A DNA stretch of 64,000 nt from Sulfurospirillum oryzae (GTDB lineage: Bacteria; Campylobacterota; Campylobacteria; Campylobacterales; Sulfurospirillaceae). The notes beneath the pieces are model-generated. The model saw only the letters and a program-made list of their open reading frames with translations, had not been told where the DNA came from and ran no database searches. Each line of letters starts with the position of its first letter. Within the stretch, counting starts at the first letter, position 1. The DNA is taken from NCBI RefSeq assembly GCF_025770725.1, contig NZ_JANZKZ010000002.1, positions 682,001 to 746,000 of the forward strand. The letters run 5' to 3'. Positions 19,201 to 27,110 of this stretch are shown here, one piece after another. The position numbers and the translations under genes are program-made.

Positions 19201-19361
19201 CTCTAAGCTCTGGTGCGGGGGCAAATAGTCGTCATATCATCGGAACAACAGTCGTTGGCGGCATGGTAACACTCACGCTCATAGGTGTCTTTTTTACCCC
19301 ACTCTTTTTCTATCTCATTATGAAGCTTAAAGAAAAAGTATCACTTGCGTTCAAGTCCTAA
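16245..19361 (+). CDS. RND multidrug efflux inner-membrane pump (AcrB/MexB/CmeB family)
   Basis: 1038 residues, full length for the hydrophobe/amphiphile efflux RND family. The N-terminus FINRPNFAIVVS, two porter-domain repeats and twelve membrane segments are evident; the proton-relay aspartates in segment 4 (GLVVDDAIIVIENVER near 405) are intact. It exports drugs or detergents with proton force, normally with a periplasmic adaptor and a TolC-like channel. Neither partner gene adjoins it: upstream is a divergent ABC gene and downstream a LysE remnant. It must borrow partners or has lost them. Confidence 0.94.
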   Translation: MFSKFFINRPNFAIVVSLIIIIAGIMAIRSLPVQEYPDVVPPQIVVSTTYSGADAKTLENTVAAPLEQQINGVDNMLYMMSTTSPSGLLTMNLYFEVDTDMSQAKLDVNNRVRLAESKLPDAIKRQGVDVTEKSNDVLRMLALTSENNRYDTTFMANYAINNMLEEFKRIPGIAEASVVGNQEYSIRVWIDTQKLSFYNITTADVINAIKAQNEQYPVGQIGQEPLGKNLSFTYTVTSVGRLKTPQEFENILIKSNSDGSSLNLKDVATIELGTESYFFKGLFNKQPMAAIRVYLTSKANALEVSDLLDKKIAELSKSFPEGLKIDATYDPTTFVRASIHEVVVTLLEAIALVVFVVYLFLGNLRATIIPVLAIPVSIVGTFAGFYATGFSINLLTLFGLTLAIGLVVDDAIIVIENVERILRKENLSVKEATIKAMQEITAPVIAIVLVLSAVFIPAAFMGGLSGTMSRQFAITIVISVAISGLVALTLTPALCALLLKKEEHPPLWIIQKFNAMFDYITHHFGQIVQNAIRFSLFNLLMFGIMIFALTKLMGIIPSGLVPKEDKGTFFAVSSLPAGASLSRTHEINEAVGEAALKHPLVSKVGGFSGSDFSSKAYTTDAGYSYVRLVDWNKRPHANQSVDALSKEIIQELATNKEARIVAVAPSAISGLGVSGGFEMYIQDKTGGNYAALESYAKEIVQRASSREELRSVRGTLSTNTPQYRIEVNTQKAKAYGIEIADIYTTLQATFGSVYVNDVNLFGRNYRVNVQSKGNFREDIKNYGDIFIKTNDGNFIPISDLATLKRVINPNITKRFNMFPSAQILGETNIGFSSGEGLKIMEQIAAEVLPDGYSVAWGGASLQEKKLLEKGNLSFIFAIIFIFLILVALYESWMIPWAIVLAVPFALLGAALSVWLRGLQNDIYFQIGIITLVGLSAKNAILMVEFALQKIEEGYSLLDATIEGAKIRFRPIIMTSFAFIAGTLPLALSSGAGANSRHIIGTTVVGGMVTLTLIGVFFTPLFFYLIMKLKEKVSLAFKS

Positions 19362-19480
19362 AAGTCCAAAGCCAAGAGCGATGAAAATCGCTCCGCTAAT
19401 GCGGTTAAACCACAACGCTCTTTGATTGGTTAAGAACCATTCCACAAAAGCATAATTATTTTCAATATAACCCACAACAT
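19341..19480 (-). pseudogene. LysE/RhtB-family transporter, C-terminal remnant
   Basis: On the minus strand an open stretch of about 45 codons ending at a TGA (19341-19343) reads as a typical LysE/RhtB C-terminus: WFLTNQRALWFNRISGAIF then ALGFGLLGLERK. There is no start, no ribosome site and no upstream part; the frame closes at a stop near 19516. The tail overlaps the end of the RND gene by 21 bp. An intact LysE gene occurs at 41564 and shares the hydrophobic end. I infer a deletion that joined this tail to the response regulator region. Confidence 0.65.
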
Positions 19481-19530
19481 AACGCAAGCATGTTATACTA
19501 AAGCTACAAATCCCTCAGAAGGAAGCTTTC

Positions 19531-20190
19531 ATGGTGAATGTCCTTATCTTAGAAGATGACCCTATTATTGCACTGGATATTAAAAGTATTGTGGATGATT
19601 TAGTGGGGTTTAACGGTTTTATTGCTTCAGATATGCCAAGTGCTTTGAAAATTGCGCATAAACATACCTTGCATATTTTACTGGCGGACATTCACATTAA
19701 AGGGTTGGTGGATGGCATCGACACGGCTCGAACATTACAGCATCTTTACCATTCACAACTCATCTTTGTAACATCGTATAGCGATGAACCTACATTGGCA
19801 AGGGCTTCTGAGCTGAGTGTTGCTGGCTATATTTTAAAACCTTTTAGGGAAGAAGAGTTGGTGGCTTCTTTAAAACTGTGCGCATTAAAATTAGGCGTTG
19901 ACCATGTTCTTTTAGATATAGGCTATGGGTACACGTACGATACCAAGCGTCAGCAGCTCTTTCTTCATGATACACATATTATTCTCTCGCCCAAAGAACA
20001 ACAGCTTTTTTTACTCTTGCTCAACAGCCGAGGCAGTGTTGTGCCTCTGTCATACATTGATGATGTCATTTGGTATGATGATAGCATCTCGGACACAGCC
20101 AGAAGACAGCTCTTACACCGCCTTCGTACCAAACTGCCTGAACTTAGTTTTGAGATTGTCAAATACAGTGGCTATAAGATGAATCTTTAA
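19531..20190 (+). CDS. Response regulator with winged-helix output
   Basis: 219 residues. The receiver domain (1-120) has the acidic pair Glu8-Asp9-Asp10, phospho-acceptor Asp53 in LLADIHI, the switch Thr in FVTSYSDE and Lys in ILKPF. The C-terminal part (about 130-219) looks like an OmpR-type winged helix, with LSPKEQQLFLLLL and a DNA-binding helix near RRQLLHRLR. It is likely a transcription factor activated by the convergent histidine kinase whose stop shares the TAA region at 20187-20190. AGAAGGAA precedes the ATG and TATACT (19493) could be its -10 box. Confidence 0.9.
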   Translation: MVNVLILEDDPIIALDIKSIVDDLVGFNGFIASDMPSALKIAHKHTLHILLADIHIKGLVDGIDTARTLQHLYHSQLIFVTSYSDEPTLARASELSVAGYILKPFREEELVASLKLCALKLGVDHVLLDIGYGYTYDTKRQQLFLHDTHIILSPKEQQLFLLLLNSRGSVVPLSYIDDVIWYDDSISDTARRQLLHRLRTKLPELSFEIVKYSGYKMNL

Positions 20191-21950
20191 CGCCAAGCTA
20201 TAAGACACTGTGTTCCTTCTGCACTGCTTTTAAAGCTCACTTTACCGTGTAATTCATCTTGTACCAATCTTTCAACCAGTGAAATTCCAAAAGAGTTTTG
20301 CTGCGCATTGACATCAAACCCTCTGCCGTTATCTTCAATTTTCAAGATAAATTTGCTTTGTTCTTTTTGTAAGGAAATGAGAATAGTGCCACCCTTTTCA
20401 TCAAAGGCGTATTTGAGCGCATTGGTGACCAGTTCATTTACGATAAGACCGCAGTAGATTGCTTGTTCAAGCAGTAAGCTCTCTTTTGCATCGATGTTAA
20501 TCTCAATGTGCGTATGCGGATACCCTCGTTTTATCTCGGCAATGAGCTCTTCAAAGTACTCATTGGCATCTAAGGCGGTAATGTCCTGATGCGCATACAG
20601 GATCTCATGAATTTTACCGATAGAGCGGATGTTTTGCTCCGCTTCTCCTAGCATGGTTTTACCCTCCGTATCAAGGTACTTGCGCAGTTTCAAACGGTAA
20701 AGTGAGACGATAAACTGAAGATTATTTTTCACACGGTGGTGCAACTCTCGCACCAAGATTTGATGCGTTGCCAAAGAGGTTGCCAACGCGGTGGTGTGGT
20801 TGAGCCTTTTGGAGAGAATGATGGAGAAGACAAGCCCTTCAAAGACCATGCTTAACTCGTAGAAGTACCAGTACTCGCCATTGTGAGGAATGTAGAGCCC
20901 CTTGTTATACAGTAAGAAGAGAAATGTCCCCATAACATTCACACCCCAACTTACTAGAAAATAGACGCTATTTTCCTCTTTTTTGTAAACGAGATAAAAC
21001 GCAATCGCAAAAATATAGAGCAAAATAAGACACATATAATCAATAATATATTCAAATGAATCATCATTTCCAAGAAGATACATAAGCGCAAAGCCTACGC
21101 ATCCTAGCACTAACCATTTGAAACTTCGATGGATTTTGGGGTAGCGTTCAAGGTGCATAAAATCTCGCACGAAAACCAATATAGATAGGGGAACACAAAG
21201 GGTATATAGTGGTCCTAAATAGGCATCTATATACGACCATGCTATCATCCCCTCATATGAGATACCACAAAGCTTCATAAGCAGAAAAAGCATACCCGTA
21301 TAAGAGAGGTCATTATAAACTACGACACACAGATACAACATATACACAAGATAAACACGCTCTTTGGTAAAGAGGTAAATAAAGGCATTGTAAACAATGA
21401 GTGTACCCATAATTGAAAACAAGAGTGTTAAAATCAACTGCCTGTCTAACGTTTTTTTCCATAAAACAGCTTCACTCTCCGCATGAAGATGAAAATAAGT
21501 CGCACAACTGTTGCTAAGAACCTTGAGGTAAAAGCTTCGCTCTTCTAAGGGGTTAAGGTTAACAGGAAAGTAATAATCAAAAATATCGTTATATTGTGTT
21601 CGATAGATGACCCCACTTTTAAAAACATCTCCATTACTATCGTATAACACGACACTATCAAGCATGGAATTGTTTACATGTAAAAAGCGTTTGATGGTTT
21701 CAGAGCTCTCATTTTTAACACTAAAGCGCAACCATACCGCTTCATTGGTGGTATAGCTTTGATTGATATAGTTGGAGGAGTAGGGTGTAAAAGAGGCATG
21801 GGAGGGGACTTCACCCACTTCAAATTTGGCACCTTTTTCGATAAAGATTTCCGCATGTTCTAAAAGAGAGACATCATTATTCAATCCTATCTCAATAGGC
21901 GAAGCCCATAAAAAGAGTACACACAGACACCACAAAAGAAGTTTTTGCAT
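20187..21950 (-). CDS. Membrane histidine kinase, 7TMR-DISM sensor with HisKA_2 core
   Basis: 587 residues. A signal peptide (1-17) and a periplasmic 7TMR-DISMED2 beta-sandwich (about 20-165) are followed by seven membrane helices (about 175-385). The phospho-accepting segment ELHHRVKNNLQF (about 395) is of the HisKA_2/HWE kind, and the ATPase domain has NELVTNALKYAF and DNGRGFD. The family often senses carbohydrate-like ligands at the membrane; here the ligand is unknown. It is convergent with, and ends against, its probable partner at 19531. A TTTACATGTAAA lies in the sensor-coding part. Confidence 0.92.
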   Translation of the reverse strand: MQKLLLWCLCVLFLWASPIEIGLNNDVSLLEHAEIFIEKGAKFEVGEVPSHASFTPYSSNYINQSYTTNEAVWLRFSVKNESSETIKRFLHVNNSMLDSVVLYDSNGDVFKSGVIYRTQYNDIFDYYFPVNLNPLEERSFYLKVLSNSCATYFHLHAESEAVLWKKTLDRQLILTLLFSIMGTLIVYNAFIYLFTKERVYLVYMLYLCVVVYNDLSYTGMLFLLMKLCGISYEGMIAWSYIDAYLGPLYTLCVPLSILVFVRDFMHLERYPKIHRSFKWLVLGCVGFALMYLLGNDDSFEYIIDYMCLILLYIFAIAFYLVYKKEENSVYFLVSWGVNVMGTFLFLLYNKGLYIPHNGEYWYFYELSMVFEGLVFSIILSKRLNHTTALATSLATHQILVRELHHRVKNNLQFIVSLYRLKLRKYLDTEGKTMLGEAEQNIRSIGKIHEILYAHQDITALDANEYFEELIAEIKRGYPHTHIEINIDAKESLLLEQAIYCGLIVNELVTNALKYAFDEKGGTILISLQKEQSKFILKIEDNGRGFDVNAQQNSFGISLVERLVQDELHGKVSFKSSAEGTQCLIAWR

Positions 21951-22167
21951 CGTTTATCCACGCTTTTTTTCCGAAAAGTATACCTTTCATACGATAAATT
22001 TACAAAAAAATCGTACATCTATAAAAATATAACGCCACGCGTAACGCTCAAAAGATATAATAAATAAAATAACACAATGTCACAATCTATGATAAAACAT
22101 TAAGTACTAAATTGTTATTATTAGTATTCATAGGTATTATTAAATGTTATTACGAGTAAGGGGGCTT

Positions 22168-22275
22168 ATGCGTATGCATAAAGAATGTTATTTGTACTGC
22201 GCATATACGTTTGCCTCTAGTTTTTTACATGTAAACACCTCACCGCGAAGAAGGCATCTTTATGCCTACATCTAA
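22168..22275 (+). CDS. Possible 35-residue leader peptide before the Fic fusion gene
   Basis: A strong ribosome site (AAGGGGG) precedes an ATG at 22168. The frame runs 35 codons, starts MRMHKECYLYCAYTF, includes a TTTACATGTAAA palindrome read as FLHVN, and stops at 22273-22275, 14 bases inside the next gene. This arrangement could couple or attenuate translation of the 1297-residue protein. No homologue is recognised and chance is possible. The rest of the 310-bp gap (21951-22261) is AT-rich and has no other gene. Confidence 0.35.
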   Translation: MRMHKECYLYCAYTFASSFLHVNTSPRRRHLYAYI

Positions 22276-25200
22276 CATCAACCTCATCATCCGTAAAATC
22301 TTCGATGACTACGATGAAAAAAACGGTGCGCAACAAAAGACTGACTACACCCAAAGAGCTAAGAAGATAGTCCAGACTTGGACACAAAGCATGGCAAAAG
22401 AGGGGCTTACCACAAAGCTTATTTGTGAACTGCACCGCTTAGTATGTGAAGATGAGTGGATACCTATCAATGACCCAAAAGGTGGCATCGCAGGATTTGC
22501 TAAAGCTGGGGAGTATAGAACAACGCCTTCGTCAGCACCTTCTGAACTAAAAAAAGATGCGCGTAGGCTTTTCATTCCACCAAATGATATAGTTTTAAAG
22601 ATGGAACAATTGGTAGCTACGATGAATAATATTTTGGCTACAAAACTACCTAAAGATACTATGGTTGAAAATATCTTAGCCTTTCTGGTTGAACTTTCTA
22701 CGATACATCCATTTCCAAATCAAAACTGGCGTGTTATTTTGTCGCTGGTAGAGCTTTTAGCATATCAAACCAAGTTGGAACCATTTTGCATTTCATATAT
22801 AAATAAAGTCAATCCAAAGCTTTTGATTCGTTCAGTAGAAGAAACTATTTTATACCAAACGGTTCAACCGCTTCTTACGATTATCAGTAGATACAAAAAT
22901 GAGCAACATATTAGTATCGATGATAATGAAGGCATTGGAAGCTTTTTTGGATATACGAAGCGCCAAAACCCAGATGAAATCCTGCATAAGACAATACATT
23001 CACTTTTCCCACCACTTCAAAATAAAAGAGTGTTAGATGCGGGATGTGGAAGTGGTACTTACACAAAATACTTTATAGAAAATGGTGCATCTGTTGTCGG
23101 TATAGATGCAAGTAATCTTGCTATCAGTAGGGCAAAACAGACTATTACAGGAGAAGTGTCATTTTTACTAGGCAATTTGGAACAGCCTTTAAGTTATCTT
23201 AAAAATGAAAGTTTTGACTTTATTTTTTCAAATCTCGTCATCCATTATGTTCTAGATTGGGATAGACTATTTCGAGATTTTTTCCGTATTTTAAAATTCG
23301 GTAGCAGTGCAATCATTGTAGTGCCACATCCAAATCGAAATGTTGTAAATGATTATTTCGCTGTAGAAAAAGTCTCTGAAGTTTTTTATACAGAAACAGC
23401 AAACATAAATATAGAGTACTACAGAAGACCGTTCCAAATGATGTTAAATCCGATGACCCAAGCTGGGTTTCAGATAAAAAATACTATCGAATTTAACCAA
23501 GAAGCTAATGAACAAACGAGTGTTTTATTTTTCATTACAAAAAATGCAGCGTTGACAACAGCAAAAACACACATGGAACATACTTTAGATATAGCAAAAT
23601 ACGCTTTTAATACTGGAGATTTTCCAGTTGGAGGCAATTGTATCAATACAACGCAAACTATCGATGAAGCTTCTATAACCCTCATCATCCGCAAAATCTT
23701 CGATGACTACGATGAAAAAAACGGTGTCCAACAAAAGACTGACTACACCCAAAGAGCCCAAAATATAGTCCAAGCATGGACGCAAAGCATGGCAAAAGAG
23801 GGGCTTACCACACAGCTTATCTGTGAACTACACCGCTTAGTATGTAATGATGAAGCCATCGCCATTCGTGACGAACAAGGCAATATCCTTGGTTATACAG
23901 ATGCCGGTGCATACCGAACACATCCTTCATCGAGAAAATCAGAATTGCGAGTAGGTGCGAGAAGGCTCTTTTTACCTCCAGAAGTCATTGCCTCAAAACT
24001 GGAACAGTTAGTGTCTATTATGAACACTGTTTTAGCCACCAAACTTTCACAAGAACAAATGATTGAAAATGTACTCTCATTTGCCGTAGAGTTTTCAACC
24101 ATTCACCCCTTTGCCAACCAAAATGGGCGTATGATGCAGTTGCTTATGGAACTTATAGCATATCAGGCTGAATTAAAACCGTTTTATGTATCACGAGTCA
24201 ATAAGCTCAATTCATACCGATTAACCCGTGCAATTGAAGAAACTATCCTTTATCAAACTGTTGAGCCATTGCGAACATTACTAAACCAATATAGCAAAGT
24301 ACCGACGGTTGAAAATAGTATCGATACCTTAGTAAAGTCAAATACAACCAATGAGTATTGGACTCACGAAACATTGTATGCAACACTCTACAAAAGCTTA
24401 TTCCCAAAATATGAAGAATTACTGATAGGCGCTGTTGGGAAAAAAGAGTTTGAGCAGTTTATCGCAAGTTTGACCTCATTTGTTTTTGATAAATATGCGT
24501 CATCGACAGAATTGACGTTAGCGTATTTTCAAAAACTCCACACTTTTTTTTATGCAAAAGATTTTAAGATTATCGTTCATAGAGAGGGGAAATGCTATGA
24601 AACTTTGGCAGGAGAGTGGAGAAAACAACCTTTTTTACCACAAATACAAACCCATTTTACATCAGAACATACAAACATAGAAAATGATTTGAAATCTTTT
24701 ACAGATGCCTATAATGCTCTTGATAAAAAAACTATTTTTGATGTTTTAAACTACTATTTTGACTTTTTACGCGTTCATCCATTCTCAGACAGCAATCTGA
24801 CGGTAATTTCACTTATCGTAGATATTGAATGTTTAAGGTTAGGATTTGAGCCTCTCAACATACTGAAAATTCGCTTTAAAAATAAAGCATACCAATATGA
24901 CATTGTCAATTATTATGAAAAAAATGCCAACGATGAAGCACGACTAGAAAAAGCCTATCGGTTAATTGTAGATTATCATAAAGCATCTATAGGCGATACA
25001 TTAACATGCCATATATGTGTTGATGACAGTCCAAGTATTGGAAATTACTTTGCACATTCACAAAGTGTGTCATCAAATGTGATACTACAAGATACAGAAT
25101 TTGGTTTACTTTTACCAACATTAAAAGATAAAAAAATACTAGATGCTGGTTGTGGAATTGGTACTTATGCAAAGTATTTTGTAGAGAATGGGGCAACCGT

Positions 25201-26155
25201 CATTGGCATAGATGCTAGTCAAGTAGCTATTGATAAAGCAAAGCAAATGTCCCTTGAACAAGCAACATTCATGGTAGGTGACCTCGAAAAACCTTTAGAC
25301 TCTTTCGACAATGAAAGCTTTGATTTTATATTTTCATACTTAGTAATTCACTATATTGAAGATTGGGATAGGCTTTTTAAAGATTTTTTTCGTATGTTAA
25401 AAGTTGGCGGTTCCATTCTCATTGCCGTATCTCATCCTAGTAAAAATGTAGTAAGTGATTATTTTTCAGTAGAAAAAACAACAGAAACATTTTATAGAAA
25501 TGGACAAACTATATCTATTGAATATTATAGAAGACCTCTACAAAATATGCTCAATACAATGATTAATGCAGGATTCCAATTAGATAAAACAATTGAATTT
25601 AAGCATAAAGTAGTAGATAGATTTTATATTGCTTTTCGGCTATATAAACACACCTCAGGATTACCATCCGATACAACAATGGAACAAGCCTTAGGCATGG
25701 CAAAACAAGCTTTTGATGCTGGGGATTTTCCTGTGGGAAGTGTGATGGTTTCACACGGAGAAGTTATCTCAAAAGCACGAAATGAGATATTTACAAAAAA
25801 CAACTACCACCACGCAGAAATCAATCTCATCGCAAAAAGCCTAAGCTATCAAAATGTAGAACATAAAGTCGTCTATGTAACCCTTGAGCCTTGTTGGCGT
25901 TGTGCTCAAGCACTGGTTGATTTTGGAGTGAAAGAGGTGTTTTATATACTTGAAGACCCACTTGGCGGTGGCGCTGAAACACTCAAAAAGAGCAATGTCA
26001 AAATGACAAAGCTAGGTGAGTACGAGAAAAAATATACTGAACTACTCTTAGCGTATTTTACTAACAACCCACAATTACCACAACACATAGCGCAGTATAA
26101 AGCCTTATATGAACATGTAAAAAACAATATCAGCAAGGAAAAACCTGATGTCTGA
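22262..26155 (+). CDS. Fic-methyltransferase-Fic-Fic-methyltransferase-deaminase fusion protein
   Basis: 1297 residues. Order: Fic-like domain (1-212, motif HPFPNQNWRV at 149), class I methyltransferase (about 225-428, LDAGCGSG at 258), a stub of a deaminase start (431-458), Fic-like (471-680, HPFANQNGRM at 615), degenerate Fic-like (about 693-905, HPFSDSNLTV at 839), methyltransferase (about 923-1128, LDAGCGIG at 960) and a TadA-like deaminase (1138-1268, zinc site HAE 1184-1186 and PCWRC 1210-1214). Fic enzymes attach AMP or phosphates to targets; only the second copy is near the HPFx[DN]GNGRxxR consensus, and even it lacks the last Arg. Residues 471-1268 repeat the 1-458 plan with an added Fic module. 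No secretion signal. AAGAAGG precedes the start. Function is unknown; a nucleotide- or RNA-modifying defence or toxin role is inference. Confidence 0.85.
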   Translation: MPTSNINLIIRKIFDDYDEKNGAQQKTDYTQRAKKIVQTWTQSMAKEGLTTKLICELHRLVCEDEWIPINDPKGGIAGFAKAGEYRTTPSSAPSELKKDARRLFIPPNDIVLKMEQLVATMNNILATKLPKDTMVENILAFLVELSTIHPFPNQNWRVILSLVELLAYQTKLEPFCISYINKVNPKLLIRSVEETILYQTVQPLLTIISRYKNEQHISIDDNEGIGSFFGYTKRQNPDEILHKTIHSLFPPLQNKRVLDAGCGSGTYTKYFIENGASVVGIDASNLAISRAKQTITGEVSFLLGNLEQPLSYLKNESFDFIFSNLVIHYVLDWDRLFRDFFRILKFGSSAIIVVPHPNRNVVNDYFAVEKVSEVFYTETANINIEYYRRPFQMMLNPMTQAGFQIKNTIEFNQEANEQTSVLFFITKNAALTTAKTHMEHTLDIAKYAFNTGDFPVGGNCINTTQTIDEASITLIIRKIFDDYDEKNGVQQKTDYTQRAQNIVQAWTQSMAKEGLTTQLICELHRLVCNDEAIAIRDEQGNILGYTDAGAYRTHPSSRKSELRVGARRLFLPPEVIASKLEQLVSIMNTVLATKLSQEQMIENVLSFAVEFSTIHPFANQNGRMMQLLMELIAYQAELKPFYVSRVNKLNSYRLTRAIEETILYQTVEPLRTLLNQYSKVPTVENSIDTLVKSNTTNEYWTHETLYATLYKSLFPKYEELLIGAVGKKEFEQFIASLTSFVFDKYASSTELTLAYFQKLHTFFYAKDFKIIVHREGKCYETLAGEWRKQPFLPQIQTHFTSEHTNIENDLKSFTDAYNALDKKTIFDVLNYYFDFLRVHPFSDSNLTVISLIVDIECLRLGFEPLNILKIRFKNKAYQYDIVNYYEKNANDEARLEKAYRLIVDYHKASIGDTLTCHICVDDSPSIGNYFAHSQSVSSNVILQDTEFGLLLPTLKDKKILDAGCGIGTYAKYFVENGATVIGIDASQVAIDKAKQMSLEQATFMVGDLEKPLDSFDNESFDFIFSYLVIHYIEDWDRLFKDFFRMLKVGGSILIAVSHPSKNVVSDYFSVEKTTETFYRNGQTISIEYYRRPLQNMLNTMINAGFQLDKTIEFKHKVVDRFYIAFRLYKHTSGLPSDTTMEQALGMAKQAFDAGDFPVGSVMVSHGEVISKARNEIFTKNNYHHAEINLIAKSLSYQNVEHKVVYVTLEPCWRCAQALVDFGVKEVFYILEDPLGGGAETLKKSNVKMTKLGEYEKKYTELLLAYFTNNPQLPQHIAQYKALYEHVKNNISKEKPDV
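22283..22456 (+). repeat. Internal direct repeat, copy 1 (Fic 1 start)
   Basis: 174 bp encoding residues 8-65 match 23681-23854 at about 90% identity by hand alignment (roughly 16 differences), including long silent-site identity. Sequence beyond the end drops to a much lower match. This sharp edge suggests recent gene conversion or re-duplication inside an older repeat. Confidence 0.8.
23681..23854 (+). repeat. Internal direct repeat, copy 2 (Fic 2 start)
   Basis: Partner of 22283-22456, in frame and encoding residues 474-531. It begins just after the truncated deaminase stub, so the junction of the old tandem duplication lies at about residue 460-473. Confidence 0.8.
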
Positions 26156-27110
26156 AGATAACTACATCAAAAAAATCAAATGTGATATTGCTGATAAAAA
26201 AGCACAGTTAGCAGGGCTGGAGGAGTTGCTAGATGAGGAGAACATCAGCGACAGTGATAGATATTCAAGAACACAAGAGATAAGACGACTGGGAGTTGAA
26301 ATCCAAAATCTTGAAGTGCAGTTGCAAAAAATGATAAGAAAAACAATCAATACAAAAGGAGTAAAAATGGATGTGACGACTTCGGCTACAAGTAGCCTTA
26401 TCAACAAGGTTGTTTTATGGACAACACAAAAACTTATCAAGTTTTTGTTGCGTAACAAAGTGCAAGATTCTGGGAATCTGAACTTAGGAAAAGTAAGTGA
26501 GCAAGGTGTTGTTGAAAACTTTCTTTTAACATGCACTAGAGATAATTTGAAAGTTGGAGATTTGCAAGGGTATTTCAGAAATTATGCCTTGGAAAATATC
26601 CCAGCGGATTATTTGTTTCCTACTAAGGAAAATGAGGGAGCTAAAAAATTTATTATAAATAGTACTCGAATTTCAACTTTTTTTACATTTACAGATGGTG
26701 AAAATATTTTGTTATTTGACAGAGTGAATGCCAACATACAAAATGTTATCAATAACCATTTTGATTGTTTTGGTTCAGTTGATTTTGAAAATAGCTCACT
26801 CTCAAAAAAAATTATTAACTACAGCTTTTTCAACACAAATATTGAAAAAATTGATTATATTCCTGGATTTGCATTTGAAGATAATCTAAACACATCCGAT
26901 GGTGTTTATCCTTTTCAAACGGTCATTATGTTTGGTTTTGTATTTTATATTTCAAAAGAAGACCTTAATTTGGCAGTGACTAATGGTAGTAATGTATTCC
27001 TAAAAAACGTAGATACCATAAATACAGAAAATACAACATCAAAAGCAAAACTTGCGATTGAGTTTCTTCGAGCAAAAAGGAAATGTTCAAATGACTCACA
27101 GACTCTCTAA
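26148..27110 (+). CDS. Protein of unknown function with N-terminal coiled coil
   Basis: 320 residues. The ATG overlaps the end of the Fic fusion gene by 8 bp, so the two are translationally coupled. Residues about 5-65 are charged and heptad-like, predicting a coiled coil (IADKKAQLAGLEELL). A linker with a mild hydrophobic patch (about 80-100) follows, then a globular AT-rich-coded domain (about 110-320) with ISTFFTFTDGENILLFDRV and YPFQTVIMFGFVFYISKED. I recognise no family; a NUDIX-like fold crossed my mind but the Nudix box is absent. Its job is probably tied to the fusion protein. Confidence 0.75.
   Translation: MSEDNYIKKIKCDIADKKAQLAGLEELLDEENISDSDRYSRTQEIRRLGVEIQNLEVQLQKMIRKTINTKGVKMDVTTSATSSLINKVVLWTTQKLIKFLLRNKVQDSGNLNLGKVSEQGVVENFLLTCTRDNLKVGDLQGYFRNYALENIPADYLFPTKENEGAKKFIINSTRISTFFTFTDGENILLFDRVNANIQNVINNHFDCFGSVDFENSSLSKKIINYSFFNTNIEKIDYIPGFAFEDNLNTSDGVYPFQTVIMFGFVFYISKEDLNLAVTNGSNVFLKNVDTINTENTTSKAKLAIEFLRAKRKCSNDSQTL

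Noticed and set aside
26162-26536. 124-residue antisense frame within the unknown gene
   Set aside because: Low-complexity Ser/Ile-rich shadow of an AT-rich gene with no start signal.
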